A stretch of 64,000 nucleotides of DNA, from NCBI RefSeq assembly GCF_016917355.1, contig NZ_CP070304.1, forward strand, positions 2,108,001 through 2,172,000, read 5' to 3'. Positions 17,401 to 26,292 of the stretch are shown here, in pieces. Below the pieces are notes generated by a model, which had not been told where the DNA came from, did not search any database, and saw only the letters and a program-made list of their open reading frames with translations. The stretch comes from Glaciimonas sp. PAMC28666. Its GTDB lineage: Bacteria; Pseudomonadota; Gammaproteobacteria; Burkholderiales; Burkholderiaceae_D. Position 1 is the first letter of the stretch, and the number at the start of each line of letters is the position of its first letter. Position numbers and translations under genes: made by a program.

Positions 17401-18749
17401 TTTACTTCTGCAATCTTATTTAATTGCTCTTGTAATAAATCAGGCGCTGTTTCTATCTTTTGTTTGAATATTTGTAGTTTATGATCATCTGGCTTGTTTG
17501 ATGAGGTTGTTAGGCCGGGCGAATTTCCACCTTGCTCATGATGTTGATTATCCGGCACTTTATCCGAGACGGGTGCACATACGCTGGATTGAACGCTGCT
17601 CGCCCCCGCTCCGCCCCCAATCAGCTTGGGTTTGGTAGGGCGGGCATTAGGTATTTGGTCAGAGGTATTTTCTTGTGCTCCACTGGCACCGTCCAATTCA
17701 GAAGTGTAAGCGTCATGTGAGTGGGCGGCTTCCTCAGGAGCTGATCCTGTGGAGCTTACAGATTTTTGATTGACATCACCTGATGTGATTGGCGCAGGAT
17801 AATGTTCAAAAAATCTTTCCGTATATTCTTCTCCAATTCTTTTCGTCATGGTGCCCCGGTCAAATCGGTCGCCGGTACGTAAATCAAATGTATTCGCAGA
17901 TAACGCGTCGCCCATACTTTCACTAAGTCGCACCTGAACCAGAGGGTGTCCATCGACTGTTAGTTCCTGAATATCCGTCACTATAAAATTATGTCCCGGG
18001 TTATACAGAGACTCCGCTTCCTCTGGCGTTGCCGAGAGCGGCCCTATAGCGCGGGCGTCCTCATGGTCTTCTAATATGAAAACTACCGAGGTGTTGTCGA
18101 GTTCAAATTTCCCCGGTGCGCCTGCGGGATTATTACCGAAGAAGCGTTTAACAATATAAGGATTTTCGGTAAAGGACGTGAACTCAGTATTGACGAGGTG
18201 ATCGCCAATTTTAATAGCTCCTGTCCTGAAATGCGCACCCGATGTTCCACGGGAACCTGACCCACCGCGATATAGCGTGGCTCCCCGCGCTGAAGGGAGT
18301 GATTCGATAACGTCTGCCAGTTCACCGATGCATTCAGGATTGCTGATACGGCCACGATCACCGTCATACCTGAAGCGATGGTTAAAACCCTCGTTTGAGT
18401 CATGGGTATATAAGGGGATCAACGAATAGTCCAGCTTACGTCGTTTATAGTAATAAACAGTTGAATTTACGTCGATTTCGCTATCGCTACTCTCTTCACT
18501 GTTATTTCCAAGGTCGTAAGAGATACCATTTTCATCGAAAAGTGTTTGCTGTCTATTAATTGCATCTTCCGAATGCCGATCGCAGGTTTCCGCGTCATCT
18601 TCAATGTATTTACGCCAATAGATAATGTCTTTTGCCGATGTCAGCAGGTTTTTTCCTTCTCCTGGATCAAAGTTAACATTTTGAACATTCACAATCTCTG
18701 ATGAGAATGTCGATCGCAACGCTTGGGGATTGCATGAAGAGGTCGACAA
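14421..18749 (-). CDS. Giant protein with N-terminal ADP-ribosyltransferase-like domain; putative secreted effector/toxin
   Basis: 1442 codons. Seen: residues about 110-277 carry the three elements of arginine-type mono-ADP-ribosyltransferases in order: TLYRGG with R161, a TSFT strand at 191-194 (the S-T-S position), and E244-A-E246 just before SLYNPGHNFIVTDI, then a closing strand ending VQVRLSE. The centre (about 440-900) is unrecognised and mostly alpha-helical. Residues about 1060-1210 hold five 33-residue repeats. No signal peptide or transmembrane helix is evident. Start uncertain: TTG at 18749 has little Shine-Dalgarno support, and the frame stays open to an ATC at 18803 located 10 nt after AGGAG. 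Inference: a type III- or type VI-type effector or a contact toxin. Isolation, AT-rich flanks and lack of paralogues suggest transfer. No immunity gene is evident. Confidence 0.7.
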   Translation of the reverse strand: MSTSSCNPQALRSTFSSEIVNVQNVNFDPGEGKNLLTSAKDIIYWRKYIEDDAETCDRHSEDAINRQQTLFDENGISYDLGNNSEESSDSEIDVNSTVYYYKRRKLDYSLIPLYTHDSNEGFNHRFRYDGDRGRISNPECIGELADVIESLPSARGATLYRGGSGSRGTSGAHFRTGAIKIGDHLVNTEFTSFTENPYIVKRFFGNNPAGAPGKFELDNTSVVFILEDHEDARAIGPLSATPEEAESLYNPGHNFIVTDIQELTVDGHPLVQVRLSESMGDALSANTFDLRTGDRFDRGTMTKRIGEEYTERFFEHYPAPITSGDVNQKSVSSTGSAPEEAAHSHDAYTSELDGASGAQENTSDQIPNARPTKPKLIGGGAGASSVQSSVCAPVSDKVPDNQHHEQGGNSPGLTTSSNKPDDHKLQIFKQKIETAPDLLQEQLNKIAEVNSKRQRILSVGNERYQKMHNELREPLAAARALKESDAALNQFEQESKDRLLADIQFSLRHGTILKDETPDRSALLLAPHVIGALHGLRPGQGVVLRDNQDRFWRYVDENIGGTPLFSRKICVTTPPGDIIVMLPRARKLTDHSVAVRRLDVALSEESIPEPKPHTHGRFFVCVAPDVGKKEKWAEIPRGEYRQGEMQEQLFQALTAGFNMSNQNKDFRRASLLDPQTLRDSAEKAFTLGLTGANQIANQYARHQQYALYLDASDALWQALEANAETKLNSIYILDTVYRNVLDKMAEAPDQLALLLTEDRNKGYNINRKLSELAWEFHTVRSASPYPLDPEMDRFLSDYLTVLFDLRDAGFLSNKALFESLSRGNTASLLQTLKDVSCSPRLAQLQREVQAQRIDHAPPSCSTFNATLLTRKIKALAGTPLLTPEEATRRYENAKPKDPRKDPGYTQHLAAREQQIRNRGFNKEVARNKMALDDVMLELQFNADKTSIGILEYQLEKAQSALTQAVKKNKAELEQTNALTEDADEDFLKLRSSPTLYGPMHYSATYLSPILSDPEAASRDIQEHIRKKNNVRRPSLMSIPTVSALDQPQPDTHAAPLDDLEQSKNRVQGSVSLSSLPSIESLALAACPEHHLQATQNQPSKALSLSSLRSEPDLVVRSGSTPEENLRTTHQPRHALSMSSLPSAQNLADRAGSTPEEILPATHQTRHALSMSSLVSTPNLVAHTAASPNENLQATHQPHHVVSINRLPSMPSLSPPMSTQIRDGTGKNHIDSAASMRRLASENRLDDTSHARISSVSRETFLPRPGHMQTLSRMLSNSRLNRTKLANLPNMSLPEGTIALPLNATIDGSTVSIPAQVNWGDLVDQKITVRVRVGANHPILINQAKNLPLASIAPEPNFPDPNTKIARAPSLPTLIEISSTDSRGIGLTFAHRNVQQSAFFVANRAGGVIKIRMDDHSELGELTIDPHPLKIRDTRQETGLENP
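15130..15560 (-). repeat. Five tandem 33-codon repeats in the giant gene
   Basis: On the minus strand, units spaced about 99 bp apart (96 for one) encode the variants VSLSSLPSIESLA, LSLSSLRSEPDLV, LSMSSLPSAQNLA, LSMSSLVSTPNLV and VSINRLPSMPSLS, separated by linkers such as GSTPEENLRTTHQPRHA. The plus-strand landmark GCTGCTCA recurs with slight variation near 15234, 15333, 15432 and 15528. The inner three units are most alike, as expected from recent in-frame duplication. Function unknown; Ser/Leu repeats of this type could bind a host or partner protein. Confidence 0.85.
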
Positions 18750-19044
18750 TTCCAGTTGCCTAACGGTTGAATGGCGAGCTGCGGATCCGGAAAGTGAAAA
18801 GATAAGATTTTTACTCCTGACGTAATTCCATATGTTTATTGTTCAACATTAACTCTTTTAGTTGATATCAAAATTCGATCCATCACAAAGGTTGCATCGA
18901 CCAAAATTTGAACCAAATAGATAAAAATTTGATTGACGTTAACGTTAACTGCGGATAACTTAGCGCATTCAGCTCTGCGTCATTTAAACTTGTTTCTCCT
19001 GCTGCATGCCACTCAGCCTTGAAACCTTTACACCGTCTCCGCTT
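18750..19044. other. AT-rich divergent intergenic region, giant gene / liuR
   Basis: About 295 bases, clearly richer in A+T than the neighbouring genes. It holds the promoters of the giant minus-strand gene and of liuR. Visible elements are an AGGAG at 18814-18818 (minus strand) that overlaps the end of a six-codon frame starting with ATG at about 18831, and the GTTAAC double palindrome described separately. No gene or tRNA is seen. Confidence 0.5.
18934..18949 (+). promoter_or_regulatory. Putative LiuR operator/promoter element
   Basis: TTGACG (18934-18939) overlaps a perfect 12-bp palindrome GTTAACGTTAAC at 18938-18949, about 95 bases before liuR. A -10-like TAACTT lies at 18956-18961. Known: MerR-family regulators bind dyads within the promoter spacer, and LiuR sites in proteobacteria are described as ACGT/TAA-rich palindromes of this kind. 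Assignment to LiuR is inference. Confidence 0.45.
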
Positions 19045-19464
19045 ATGCCCACTTATACGATTACCGAACTTGCGCACGAATTTGATATCACCCCAAGGGC
19101 TATCCGGTTCTATGAAGACCAGGGGTTGCTCAGTCCTGCGCGCGAAGGTGCGGGCGGTCGTAATCGGGTTTATGCCGCGCGTGAGCGCACCCGTTTAAAG
19201 TTGACGTTGCGCGGAAAGCGGCTGGGTTTGACCTTGCTGGAAATTAAGAGCCTGGTGGATATGTACGATTCGCCAAAAGACACCGCCAGCCAACTTGAGC
19301 GCTTTCAGGCGGTATTGGCGCGTCATCGAGAAATGCTGGAGCAGCAGCGCGAGGACATTGAAGTCACGTTGGCAGAGATTTCGGTGCACGAACTTGAATG
19401 CATCAGATTATTGAAAACCGACCAGTTTAGTAGGCAAAAAGCCGTTCCTGAGCAAGGTATCTGA
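19045..19464 (+). CDS. liuR: MerR-family regulator LiuR
   Basis: Transcription factor expected to control the leucine/isovalerate genes that follow. Seen: an N-terminal winged-helix MerR domain ([28 protein letters not shown]), then [30 protein letters not shown], and a coiled-coil dimer helix ([28 protein letters not shown]) ending in a short effector tail. There are no cysteine pairs for metal binding, which fits a metabolite-sensing LiuR. Start: ATG at 19045 fits the conserved domain; an ATG at 19006 would add 13 residues, and neither has a clear ribosome-binding site. It lies 103 bases before liuA, in the same direction. Confidence 0.88.
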   Translation: MPTYTITELAHEFDITPRAIRFYEDQGLLSPAREGAGGRNRVYAARERTRLKLTLRGKRLGLTLLEIKSLVDMYDSPKDTASQLERFQAVLARHREMLEQQREDIEVTLAEISVHELECIRLLKTDQFSRQKAVPEQGI

Positions 19465-19567
19465 ATGGCGTTTCAAGCATAGAATTCGAATAGTAATTTT
19501 GGACCATAAATCTGCAATTGCAATGCGTAATTTGTATTCGCTCAATTGCCACAACGGAGGAGACAAG

Positions 19568-20752
19568 ATGGTGCATCTAAACGGGCTGAACTTTGATCAT
19601 GGTGAAGATATCGCAGCATTGCGCGAATCGATCCAACAATTTGCGGCGGCAGAAATCGCTCCTCGCGCTGCAGAAATAGACCGAACCGATCAATTTCCGA
19701 TGGATTTGTGGAAAAAAATGGGCGATCTGGGTCTTCTCGGCATTACCGCCGACGAAACCTACGGCGGTATCGGAATGGGTTATCTGGCGCACATCATTGC
19801 CTTGGAGGAAATTTCTCGGGCCTCTGCGTCAGTCGGACTTTCCTATGGCGCGCATTCCAATTTGTGCGTCAATCAAATCAGTCGCAACGGCAGCGCAGAG
19901 CAAAAAGCTAAATATCTGCCTAAGTTGATCTCCGGCGATCACGTCGGTGCGCTCGCGATGTCGGAGCCGAACGCCGGTTCTGACGTGGTAAGCATGAAGT
20001 TGCGCGCCGACCTGAAAGGTGACCGCTGGGTGCTAAACGGCACCAAGATGTGGATCACGAATGGCCCTGATGCGGACGTGCTGGTGGTGTATGCCAAGAC
20101 TGATCTGGCCGCAGGCGCCCGCGGTATGACAGCCTTTCTGGTGGAAAAGACCTATAAAGGCTTCAGCGTCGCTCAAAAACTCGATAAGCTCGGCATGCGT
20201 GGATCGCATACCGGTGAGCTGGTGTTTCAGGATTGTGAAATTCCTGTTGAAAATGTGCTCGGCAGCGTCGGTAAAGGCGTCAATGTATTGATGTCAGGAC
20301 TTGATTTTGAACGGACGGTCCTGTCAGGCGGCCCACTCGGTATCATGCAAGCCTGTCTGGATGTGGTGGTGCCCTACGTGCATGACCGTAAGCAGTTCGG
20401 GCACGCAATCGGCGAATTTCAGCTGATGCAGGGCAAACTCGCTGATATGTATTCCACCATGATGGCCTGCAAAGCCTATGTGTATGCGGTCGGTCAGGCC
20501 TGCGACCGTGCCAAAACGCCGGAAGCTGCGCGTGCTTTACGAAAGGATGCAGCCGGGGCGATTTTATATTCGGCCGAAAAGGCCACCTGGATGGCGGGCG
20601 AAGCGATACAGGCGCTGGGAGGCAATGGTTATATCAACGAATATCCAGTCGGTCGTCTTTGGCGCGATGCAAAATTATACGAAATCGGTGCTGGCACCAG
20701 CGAAATTCGTCGTATGCTCATCGGACGCGAATTATTCGCTGAAACGTCTTGA
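19568..20752 (+). CDS. liuA: Isovaleryl-CoA dehydrogenase
   Basis: FAD-dependent acyl-CoA dehydrogenase that oxidises isovaleryl-CoA to 3-methylcrotonyl-CoA, the first committed step of leucine breakdown after the branched-chain keto-acid dehydrogenase. Seen: the ACAD family signature [18 protein letters not shown], the [15 protein letters not shown] segment, [12 protein letters not shown], and the C-terminal [35 protein letters not shown]. The position expected for the IVD-type catalytic Glu lies in [16 protein letters not shown]. Start: a TTG 69 bases upstream is in frame, but ATG 19568 has GGAGGAG before it. Directly follows liuR. Confidence 0.95.
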   Translation: MVHLNGLNFDHGEDIAALRESIQQFAAAEIAPRAAEIDRTDQFPMDLWKKMGDLGLLGITADETYGGIGMGYLAHIIALEEISRASASVGLSYGAHSNLCVNQISRNGSAEQKAKYLPKLISGDHVGALAMSEPNAGSDVVSMKLRADLKGDRWVLNGTKMWITNGPDADVLVVYAKTDLAAGARGMTAFLVEKTYKGFSVAQKLDKLGMRGSHTGELVFQDCEIPVENVLGSVGKGVNVLMSGLDFERTVLSGGPLGIMQACLDVVVPYVHDRKQFGHAIGEFQLMQGKLADMYSTMMACKAYVYAVGQACDRAKTPEAARALRKDAAGAILYSAEKATWMAGEAIQALGGNGYINEYPVGRLWRDAKLYEIGAGTSEIRRMLIGRELFAETS

Positions 20753-20879
20753 TGCAATTTTGAATGGTGAAGAATTCATTGAGGGTAGCGGCATCATTGA
20801 ATCCTCCGATGCCGCATTGTCCTTGTCATGCCAACTTCTGGCTTTAATATAACAACGTACACGGTTCTCGTATTCGCTC

Positions 20880-21821
20880 ATGACTTCTCTGCACATTCAA
20901 ACAGCATTATTGGCCCATCCCCAACTTTCTGTCGCCCTCGGGAAACAGATTTGGTTGAAGATGGAAAACACGCAACCTTCCGGTTCGTTCAAATTGCGCG
21001 GGATTGGCTTGTTATGCCAGCGCGCGGTGGCGAGCGGGGCGACCCAACTGGTCTGCCCGTCCGGTGGTAATGCGGGTTTTGCAGCGGCATTCGCCGGTGC
21101 AGCTTTAGGCGTCAGAACGACCGTCGTCGTCCCGGAAACCACTTCTGCTGCGGTAATTAAACGCATCCGTGCCATCGGTGCCGAGGTAGTTGTGCACGGT
21201 AGCGCATGGCATGAGGCCAACCAAGCCGCGCTGCAGATGTGCGAGCAAGCCGGTGTGATCTATATTCCTCCTTTCGACCATCCGGATATCTGGGACGGGA
21301 ATGCCACCCTGATCGACGAAGCCGCGGCGCAGGCTAGGGTGCTAGGTGTCGATTTTGATGTGGTGATTTGTGCCGTTGGTGGTGGTGGCCTTATGTCCGG
21401 CATCCTGCAAGGGATGCACCGTAACGGCATGAAACAGGTGCCGTTAATTGCCGTCGAAACAGAAGGCGCGGCCTCGTTGCATGCTGCAGTGGGTGCCGGC
21501 GAGTTGGTATCGCTGCCCGCTGTGACTTCCATTGCAACTTCGTTAAATGCGACCCGCGTTGCAGCTGCCGCGTTTAACTGGACCCGCCAACACACGGTGC
21601 TGAGCGTCAAAATAAGCGATGCGCAGGCAGTCGCAGCCTGCCTCTCATTTGCCGATGATATGCGGACCCTGGTCGAACCGGCATGCGGCGCAGCGTTGGC
21701 AGTCGCCTATCAACGCTTGCCAGCGCTTGAGAAGTTCAAGCGGCCGCTGATTGTGGTGTGTGGAGGCATCGGGGTCAGCCTGGAAACGCTGGCCAGCTGG
21801 AAAACGCAATTTTCGTTATGA
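20880..21821 (+). CDS. PLP-dependent serine/threonine dehydratase family protein
   Basis: Fold-type II PLP enzyme of 313 residues, most like eukaryotic-type L-serine dehydratase / L-threonine deaminase (SDS-like). Seen: PLP lysine in SGSFKLRG (K38), a phosphate-binding glycine run VGGGGLMSG, the [12 protein letters not shown] substrate loop, and C-terminal VVCGGIGVS. There is no C-terminal ACT regulatory domain, so it resembles a catabolic enzyme rather than biosynthetic IlvA. Its stop overlaps the aceK start (ATGA), which indicates translational coupling. Substrate choice between Ser, Thr or another beta-hydroxy amino acid is not settled by sequence. Confidence 0.87.
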   Translation: MTSLHIQTALLAHPQLSVALGKQIWLKMENTQPSGSFKLRGIGLLCQRAVASGATQLVCPSGGNAGFAAAFAGAALGVRTTVVVPETTSAAVIKRIRAIGAEVVVHGSAWHEANQAALQMCEQAGVIYIPPFDHPDIWDGNATLIDEAAAQARVLGVDFDVVICAVGGGGLMSGILQGMHRNGMKQVPLIAVETEGAASLHAAVGAGELVSLPAVTSIATSLNATRVAAAAFNWTRQHTVLSVKISDAQAVAACLSFADDMRTLVEPACGAALAVAYQRLPALEKFKRPLIVVCGGIGVSLETLASWKTQFSL

Positions 21822-23650
21822 TCATGTCCCCGGCCTTTCCGAAGTTATTATCCTCGCAGATCGCTTTCGATACAGCGCGGACGATATTGGATGGCTTTGA
21901 CAAGCATTACCGTTTATTTCGCGAGGCGACGCATTCGGCGAAGCGCCATTTTGAATGCGCCGACTGGAAAACCGCACAGGCTGAAGCCCGTGAACGAATA
22001 GCCTTTTACGATACACGCGTGGGTGAGTGCGTGCGATTGCTGGAAGATGAGTACGATAACGCCGATCTGACCGATGAGGTCTGGCGTGAGGTCAAGTTAC
22101 ATTACATCGGCTTATTGATCGACCACAAGCAACCGGAACTGGCCGAAACGTTTTTTAATTCGGTCTTTTGCAAGATTTTACATCGGGCGTATTTTCATAA
22201 CGACTTCATTTTTGTTCGTCCTGCGGTCTCCACGGAGTATCTGGATACTGACGAGACCACGCCTACTTTCCGGGTGTATTACCCGATGCTGGACGGCCTG
22301 CATTTCACCCTGAAATGCATCATCACCAATTTCCGGTTGCAACGACCGTTCGCAGACCTGGACCGCGACGTGTCCCTGGCTGAAGAACGCATCCAGCAAA
22401 TCTTTGTGGCTGAAGCGCTTGAGCCCAATCATCAGATCCACGTGTTATCCACGCTTTTCTATCGCAACAAAGGCGCGTACATGGTGGGAAAAATCATCAA
22501 CGGTAGCAATGAATATCCGTTCGTGATTCCCATCTTGCATAACCATGAAAATGCCCTGGTGCTGGACGCGGTGTTGTTCGAGCGCAAAGTGCTGGCGGTT
22601 TTGTTCTCGTTTACCCGCGCGTACTTCATGGTCGATATGGAAGTGCCATCGGCGTATGTGCAGTTTTTACGGACCCTGATGCCGGAAAAGCCGCGGAGTG
22701 AAATTTATACGATTCTTGGTTTGCAAAAACTTGGTAAGGCCTTGTTTTATCGGGATTTTTTGCGCCATTTAAAGCACTCATCGGATCATTTTGAAATTGC
22801 GCCCGGGATACGGGGATTGGTCATGGTGGTGTTTGCGTTGCCGTCGTTTCCGTATGTCTTCAAGGTGATTAAGGATTATTTCCCTGCGCCAAAAGAGACC
22901 ACGAATGCACTGGTCAAAGAAAAATACCTGCTGGTAAAAAATCACGATCGGGTGGGCCGGATGGCTGACACGCTGGAATATTCAAGCGTCGCGTTTCCCC
23001 GGTCACGGTTTGCCGATGAATTATTGGCTGAATTAAAAATGGTAGCGCCCTCCGTGGTGGAGGAAGATGGTGATGAAATTATCATCAAGCATCTGTACAT
23101 TGAACGGCGCATGGTGCCGTTGAATATCTACCTGACCAGCGCCCAGGCCAACGCCGATCAGGCCGCAATTGAGCATGGCATCGTTGAGTACGGCAATGCG
23201 ATTAAAGAACTGGTGGCAGCGAATATTTTTCCCGGCGACATGCTGTACAAAAACTTTGGCGTCACGCGTCACAACCGGGTCGTATTTTATGACTACGACG
23301 AAATTGAATATATTACCGATTGCAACTTTCGCACGATTCCACAACCACGTAACGAAGAAGAGGAAATGTCTGCCGAACCATGGTATTCGGTTGCAAAAAA
23401 TGACGTATTCCCTGAGCAATTCGGGGTTTTTCTTTTGGGAAACCCGAGTGTAAGAAAATATTTTTTGAAACATCATGCAGATTTATTCACCCAAGAGTAT
23501 TGGCAGCAGCGCAAACAGCACATACTTGAAGGCCATTTCGACGATGTTTTTCCTTACCCGCAAGAGTGTCGTTTTGGCAATGCAAAATCAACGGCAACGG
23601 CCTTCCGGTTAGCGCACGACTTTGCGCACAGGCAGTCTGGGGAGGAGTGA
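21818..23650 (+). CDS. aceK: Isocitrate dehydrogenase kinase/phosphatase
   Basis: Bifunctional enzyme that phosphorylates and dephosphorylates isocitrate dehydrogenase, switching carbon flow between the TCA cycle and the glyoxylate shunt. Seen: an N-terminal regulatory domain (about 1-310) and a C-terminal kinase-like domain with [21 protein letters not shown] (nucleotide-binding region), [20 protein letters not shown] (catalytic/metal DYDE) and PEQFGVFLL. About 611 residues; E. coli AceK has 578. Start: ATG at 21818 overlaps the TGA of the preceding gene. It is separate from aceA/aceB, unlike E. coli aceBAK. Leucine breakdown yields acetyl-CoA and acetoacetate, which need the glyoxylate shunt, so the location makes metabolic sense. 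Confidence 0.95.
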   Translation: MIMSPAFPKLLSSQIAFDTARTILDGFDKHYRLFREATHSAKRHFECADWKTAQAEARERIAFYDTRVGECVRLLEDEYDNADLTDEVWREVKLHYIGLLIDHKQPELAETFFNSVFCKILHRAYFHNDFIFVRPAVSTEYLDTDETTPTFRVYYPMLDGLHFTLKCIITNFRLQRPFADLDRDVSLAEERIQQIFVAEALEPNHQIHVLSTLFYRNKGAYMVGKIINGSNEYPFVIPILHNHENALVLDAVLFERKVLAVLFSFTRAYFMVDMEVPSAYVQFLRTLMPEKPRSEIYTILGLQKLGKALFYRDFLRHLKHSSDHFEIAPGIRGLVMVVFALPSFPYVFKVIKDYFPAPKETTNALVKEKYLLVKNHDRVGRMADTLEYSSVAFPRSRFADELLAELKMVAPSVVEEDGDEIIIKHLYIERRMVPLNIYLTSAQANADQAAIEHGIVEYGNAIKELVAANIFPGDMLYKNFGVTRHNRVVFYDYDEIEYITDCNFRTIPQPRNEEEEMSAEPWYSVAKNDVFPEQFGVFLLGNPSVRKYFLKHHADLFTQEYWQQRKQHILEGHFDDVFPYPQECRFGNAKSTATAFRLAHDFAHRQSGEE

Positions 23651-23808
23651 GCTTTCGCAAATGGCCCCTGTTCCGTCGTGATCGGATTTGCTCATAAGGC
23701 AAGAAAGTAGGATGGAAAATGGGGTTTGGCAAAGCTTGAGTTTACTGGAATAACTGCAAAAGTAAGATCAACCTGACGGCACAGACCGTCTTTATCTGGA
23801 GAAAAAAT

Positions 23809-25005
23809 ATGAGTGACTCAATTGTTATTGTCGGCGTAGCGCGTACCCCAATGGGCGCATTTCAAGGGGACTTTGCCTCATTGACCGCCACTGATTTGGG
23901 CGCAGTAGCCATCAAAGCTGCAGTCGAACGCGCTGGATTAAAACCAGAGCAAATTGATAGTGTGGTATTTGGTAATGTATTGCAGGCCGGTCAGGGACAG
24001 GCACCAGCGCGGCAAGCTACCATCAAGGCTGGCTTGCCAATGTCGACCAATGCATCAACGATCTCGAAAGTCTGCGGATCAGCGATGCAGGCAACCATGT
24101 TTGCGCACGACGCATTGCTGGCGGGAACGCACGAAGTCGTCGTCGCCGGTGGTATGGAATCGATGACGAACGCACCGTATTTAGTCCCAAAAGCCCGCGG
24201 TGGATATCGGATCGGCCATGGTGCCATTCTGGATCATATGATGCTGGATGGTCTGGAAGATGCGTATTCCCGAAGTGAAAATGGCGGCGGTCGCTCTATG
24301 GGTACATTCGGTGAAGAGTGCGCCGCAAAATACAAGTTCACACGCGAGGAGCAAGATAACTTTGCGATCAGCTCGGTCAAGCGTGCGCAGGCAGCGGCAG
24401 CCGATGGACTGTTCAAGTGGGAAATCGCACCGGTAACAGTCACTAGCCGCGCAGGCGAAGTCGTGATCGACAAGGATGAAGGTCCGACCAAAGCCAAAGT
24501 CGAAAAAATTCCATCGCTGCGTGCGGCGTTCAAAAAAGACGGCACCATTACTGCTGCATCGTCATCCTCGATTAATGATGGCGCCGCCGCTTTGGTGTTG
24601 ATGCTGGAATCGACCGCCAGGAAGCTAGGTTGTACCCCTATCGCCAGAATCGTGGGTCATGCCAGCCATTCGCAAGAACCGGATTGGTTTACCACTGCGC
24701 CGGTTGGAGCGATTGAAAAGTTGTACAAGAAAATCGGTTGGACCAGCGCTGATGTCGATCTGTTTGAAATCAATGAAGCGTTTGCCGTGGTGCCAATGGC
24801 CGCCATGAAAGAGCACAATATTCCGCATGACAAAGTGAATGTCCATGGCGGTGCCTGTGCGTTGGGCCATCCAATCGGTGCGTCTGGTGCCCGTATTATC
24901 GTTACGCTACTGGGCGCACTAAAAGCGACCGGCGGCAAGCGCGGCGTGGCTTCGCTATGTATCGGTGGCGGCGAAGGAACTGCTCTGGCAGTTGAATTGC
25001 TGTAA
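23809..25005 (+). CDS. Acetyl-CoA C-acetyltransferase (thiolase)
   Basis: Biosynthetic-type thiolase of 398 residues interconverting two acetyl-CoA and acetoacetyl-CoA. Seen: nucleophilic Cys89 in KVCGSAMQA, HGGACALGHPIGASGARI with the catalytic His, and CIGGGEGTALA with the second Cys near the C-terminus. All thiolase catalytic residues are present. In the liu context it can cleave acetoacetyl-CoA formed from the HMG-CoA lyase product; it could equally feed polyhydroxybutyrate synthesis. The ATG is preceded by GGAGAAAAAAT. A small GACGG/CCGTC hairpin lies just upstream. Confidence 0.93.
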   Translation: MSDSIVIVGVARTPMGAFQGDFASLTATDLGAVAIKAAVERAGLKPEQIDSVVFGNVLQAGQGQAPARQATIKAGLPMSTNASTISKVCGSAMQATMFAHDALLAGTHEVVVAGGMESMTNAPYLVPKARGGYRIGHGAILDHMMLDGLEDAYSRSENGGGRSMGTFGEECAAKYKFTREEQDNFAISSVKRAQAAAADGLFKWEIAPVTVTSRAGEVVIDKDEGPTKAKVEKIPSLRAAFKKDGTITAASSSSINDGAAALVLMLESTARKLGCTPIARIVGHASHSQEPDWFTTAPVGAIEKLYKKIGWTSADVDLFEINEAFAVVPMAAMKEHNIPHDKVNVHGGACALGHPIGASGARIIVTLLGALKATGGKRGVASLCIGGGEGTALAVELL

Positions 25006-25100
25006 CAATGGCCGGGCTACGTTGCGCGCAGCGTAGCCTTTCGCACCTGGCCAGTTTTGTGGAATTCAGTTGCCAGATCAATTCGAAAAAAGGATTTTAG

Positions 25101-25706
25101 ATGAGTGCCGCAATCGACTTTTATTTTGATTTTTCTTCCCCTTACGGTTATTTTGCCGCCGAACGTATCGATGAACTGGCTGCTAAATACGGGCGCGATG
25201 TCGAGTGGCATCCCATCCTGCTTGGCGCAGTGTTCAAGTCCACCGGTGGCGTTCCGCTGACGGAAGCGCCAATGAAGGGAAAGTACTCGCTGCACGATTT
25301 TGAGCGTAGCGCACGTTTTCATGACATTCCTTACAACCGGCCTCCCGCGTTTCCGCTTCCAACTCAGGTTGCCGCTCGTGCGATGTTGTGGCTGCAAAGC
25401 AAATACGGCGCAGATCAGTCGATCAAATTTGCCAAACTGATTTACCAGGGTATGTTCGTTCATGGCATCAATATCGCTGAGCCATTAAATGTACTTGATA
25501 TCGCCCGAAAAAATGGTTTTGATACCGAAGGCATGGCAGAAGGCGTAAATACATTGTCGATAAAAAATCAGCTAAAGGCCGAAATAGATCTGGCCATGGC
25601 AAAGGGCGTATTTGGTTCTCCGTTTGTCATCGTGGATGGCGAATCGTTTTGGGGATTCGACCGCTTCGATCAGATTGAGGCGATGTTGAAGTCGGGAAAA
25701 ATATAA
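25101..25706 (+). CDS. 2-hydroxychromene-2-carboxylate isomerase family (DsbA-like, kappa-GST type)
   Basis: Thioredoxin-fold protein of 201 residues with a helical insertion. Seen: DFYFDFSSPYGYFAAERID (the F-D-x-x-S-P-Y-x-x-x active-site segment, Ser instead of a CxxC), a helical central region with the cofactor-contact ANGIN-like HGINIAEP, and GVFGSPFVIVDGESFWGFDRF (the GVxGxPx cis-Pro loop). Known: the family includes the naphthalene-pathway isomerase and mitochondrial kappa glutathione transferases, both glutathione-dependent. No aromatic pathway genes are nearby, so a general glutathione-transferase role is more likely than naphthalene degradation. Confidence 0.88.
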   Translation: MSAAIDFYFDFSSPYGYFAAERIDELAAKYGRDVEWHPILLGAVFKSTGGVPLTEAPMKGKYSLHDFERSARFHDIPYNRPPAFPLPTQVAARAMLWLQSKYGADQSIKFAKLIYQGMFVHGINIAEPLNVLDIARKNGFDTEGMAEGVNTLSIKNQLKAEIDLAMAKGVFGSPFVIVDGESFWGFDRFDQIEAMLKSGKI

Positions 25707-25728
25707 GTTCGTAAAGTGCACATCCAAC

Positions 25729-26184
25729 ATGAACAGTGCGATGAATAAGTCAGTTAGCCCAACATCTTGTCCGTGCGGCGGCGGTCAATTTGTGGTTTGT
25801 TGCGGCCGCTTCCTTGCGCACCAGGCGATACCGCAGACGGCGCAGGAATTGATGCGCTCGCGTTACACCGCTTACACATTGCGTGATGATGCATACTTAT
25901 CCGCCACCTGGCACCGCAGCACGCGGCCAGCGTCGGTCAGCATCACCAGCGGCGATGACGGGGTGAAGTGGTTAGGTCTGGAGATTCGAAAGCATACCAC
26001 CGAGGGTAACCATGCAACGGTGGAATTTTTAGCCCGTTACAAATTGGCTGGGCGTGCGCAGCGCTTGCACGAAGTCAGTCAGTTTGTAAGAGAGATGGAA
26101 GAATGTGCATCAGTAGATCAGCATCGACAAAGCGGGCTGCACTGGTTTTATGTGGATGGTGTTTTTCCAGAAAATAATAAATAA
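25729..26184 (+). CDS. YchJ-family SEC-C motif protein
   Basis: UPF0225/YchJ-like protein of about 150 residues and unknown function. Seen: an N-terminal zinc-binding SEC-C-type motif CPCGGGQFVVCCGRFL, ALMRSRYTAY-like ELMRSRYTAYTLRDDAYL, then TWHRSTRP, VEFLARYKLAGRAQRLHEVSQFVRE (the SnoaL/NTF2-like YchJ core) and HWFYVDG near the end. Start: ATG at 25729, with a second ATG at 25741. Closely follows the isomerase gene (22 bases). Confidence 0.88.
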   Translation: MNSAMNKSVSPTSCPCGGGQFVVCCGRFLAHQAIPQTAQELMRSRYTAYTLRDDAYLSATWHRSTRPASVSITSGDDGVKWLGLEIRKHTTEGNHATVEFLARYKLAGRAQRLHEVSQFVREMEECASVDQHRQSGLHWFYVDGVFPENNK

Positions 26185-26292
26185 GATAAACGCCAAATAA
26201 TATTCGATGCGACTGCAAGATACCGTTTGGGCTGCCATCTCAAGAGCGCATGGCGACCAAATTCGAGGGACCAGGATAGGAGACAAGTGATC

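Noticed and set aside
14421-19044. Genomic island with integrase, transposon or tRNA site around the giant gene
   Set aside because: No integrase, insertion sequence, direct-repeat ends or tRNA gene was found on either side; only base composition and isolation suggest transfer.
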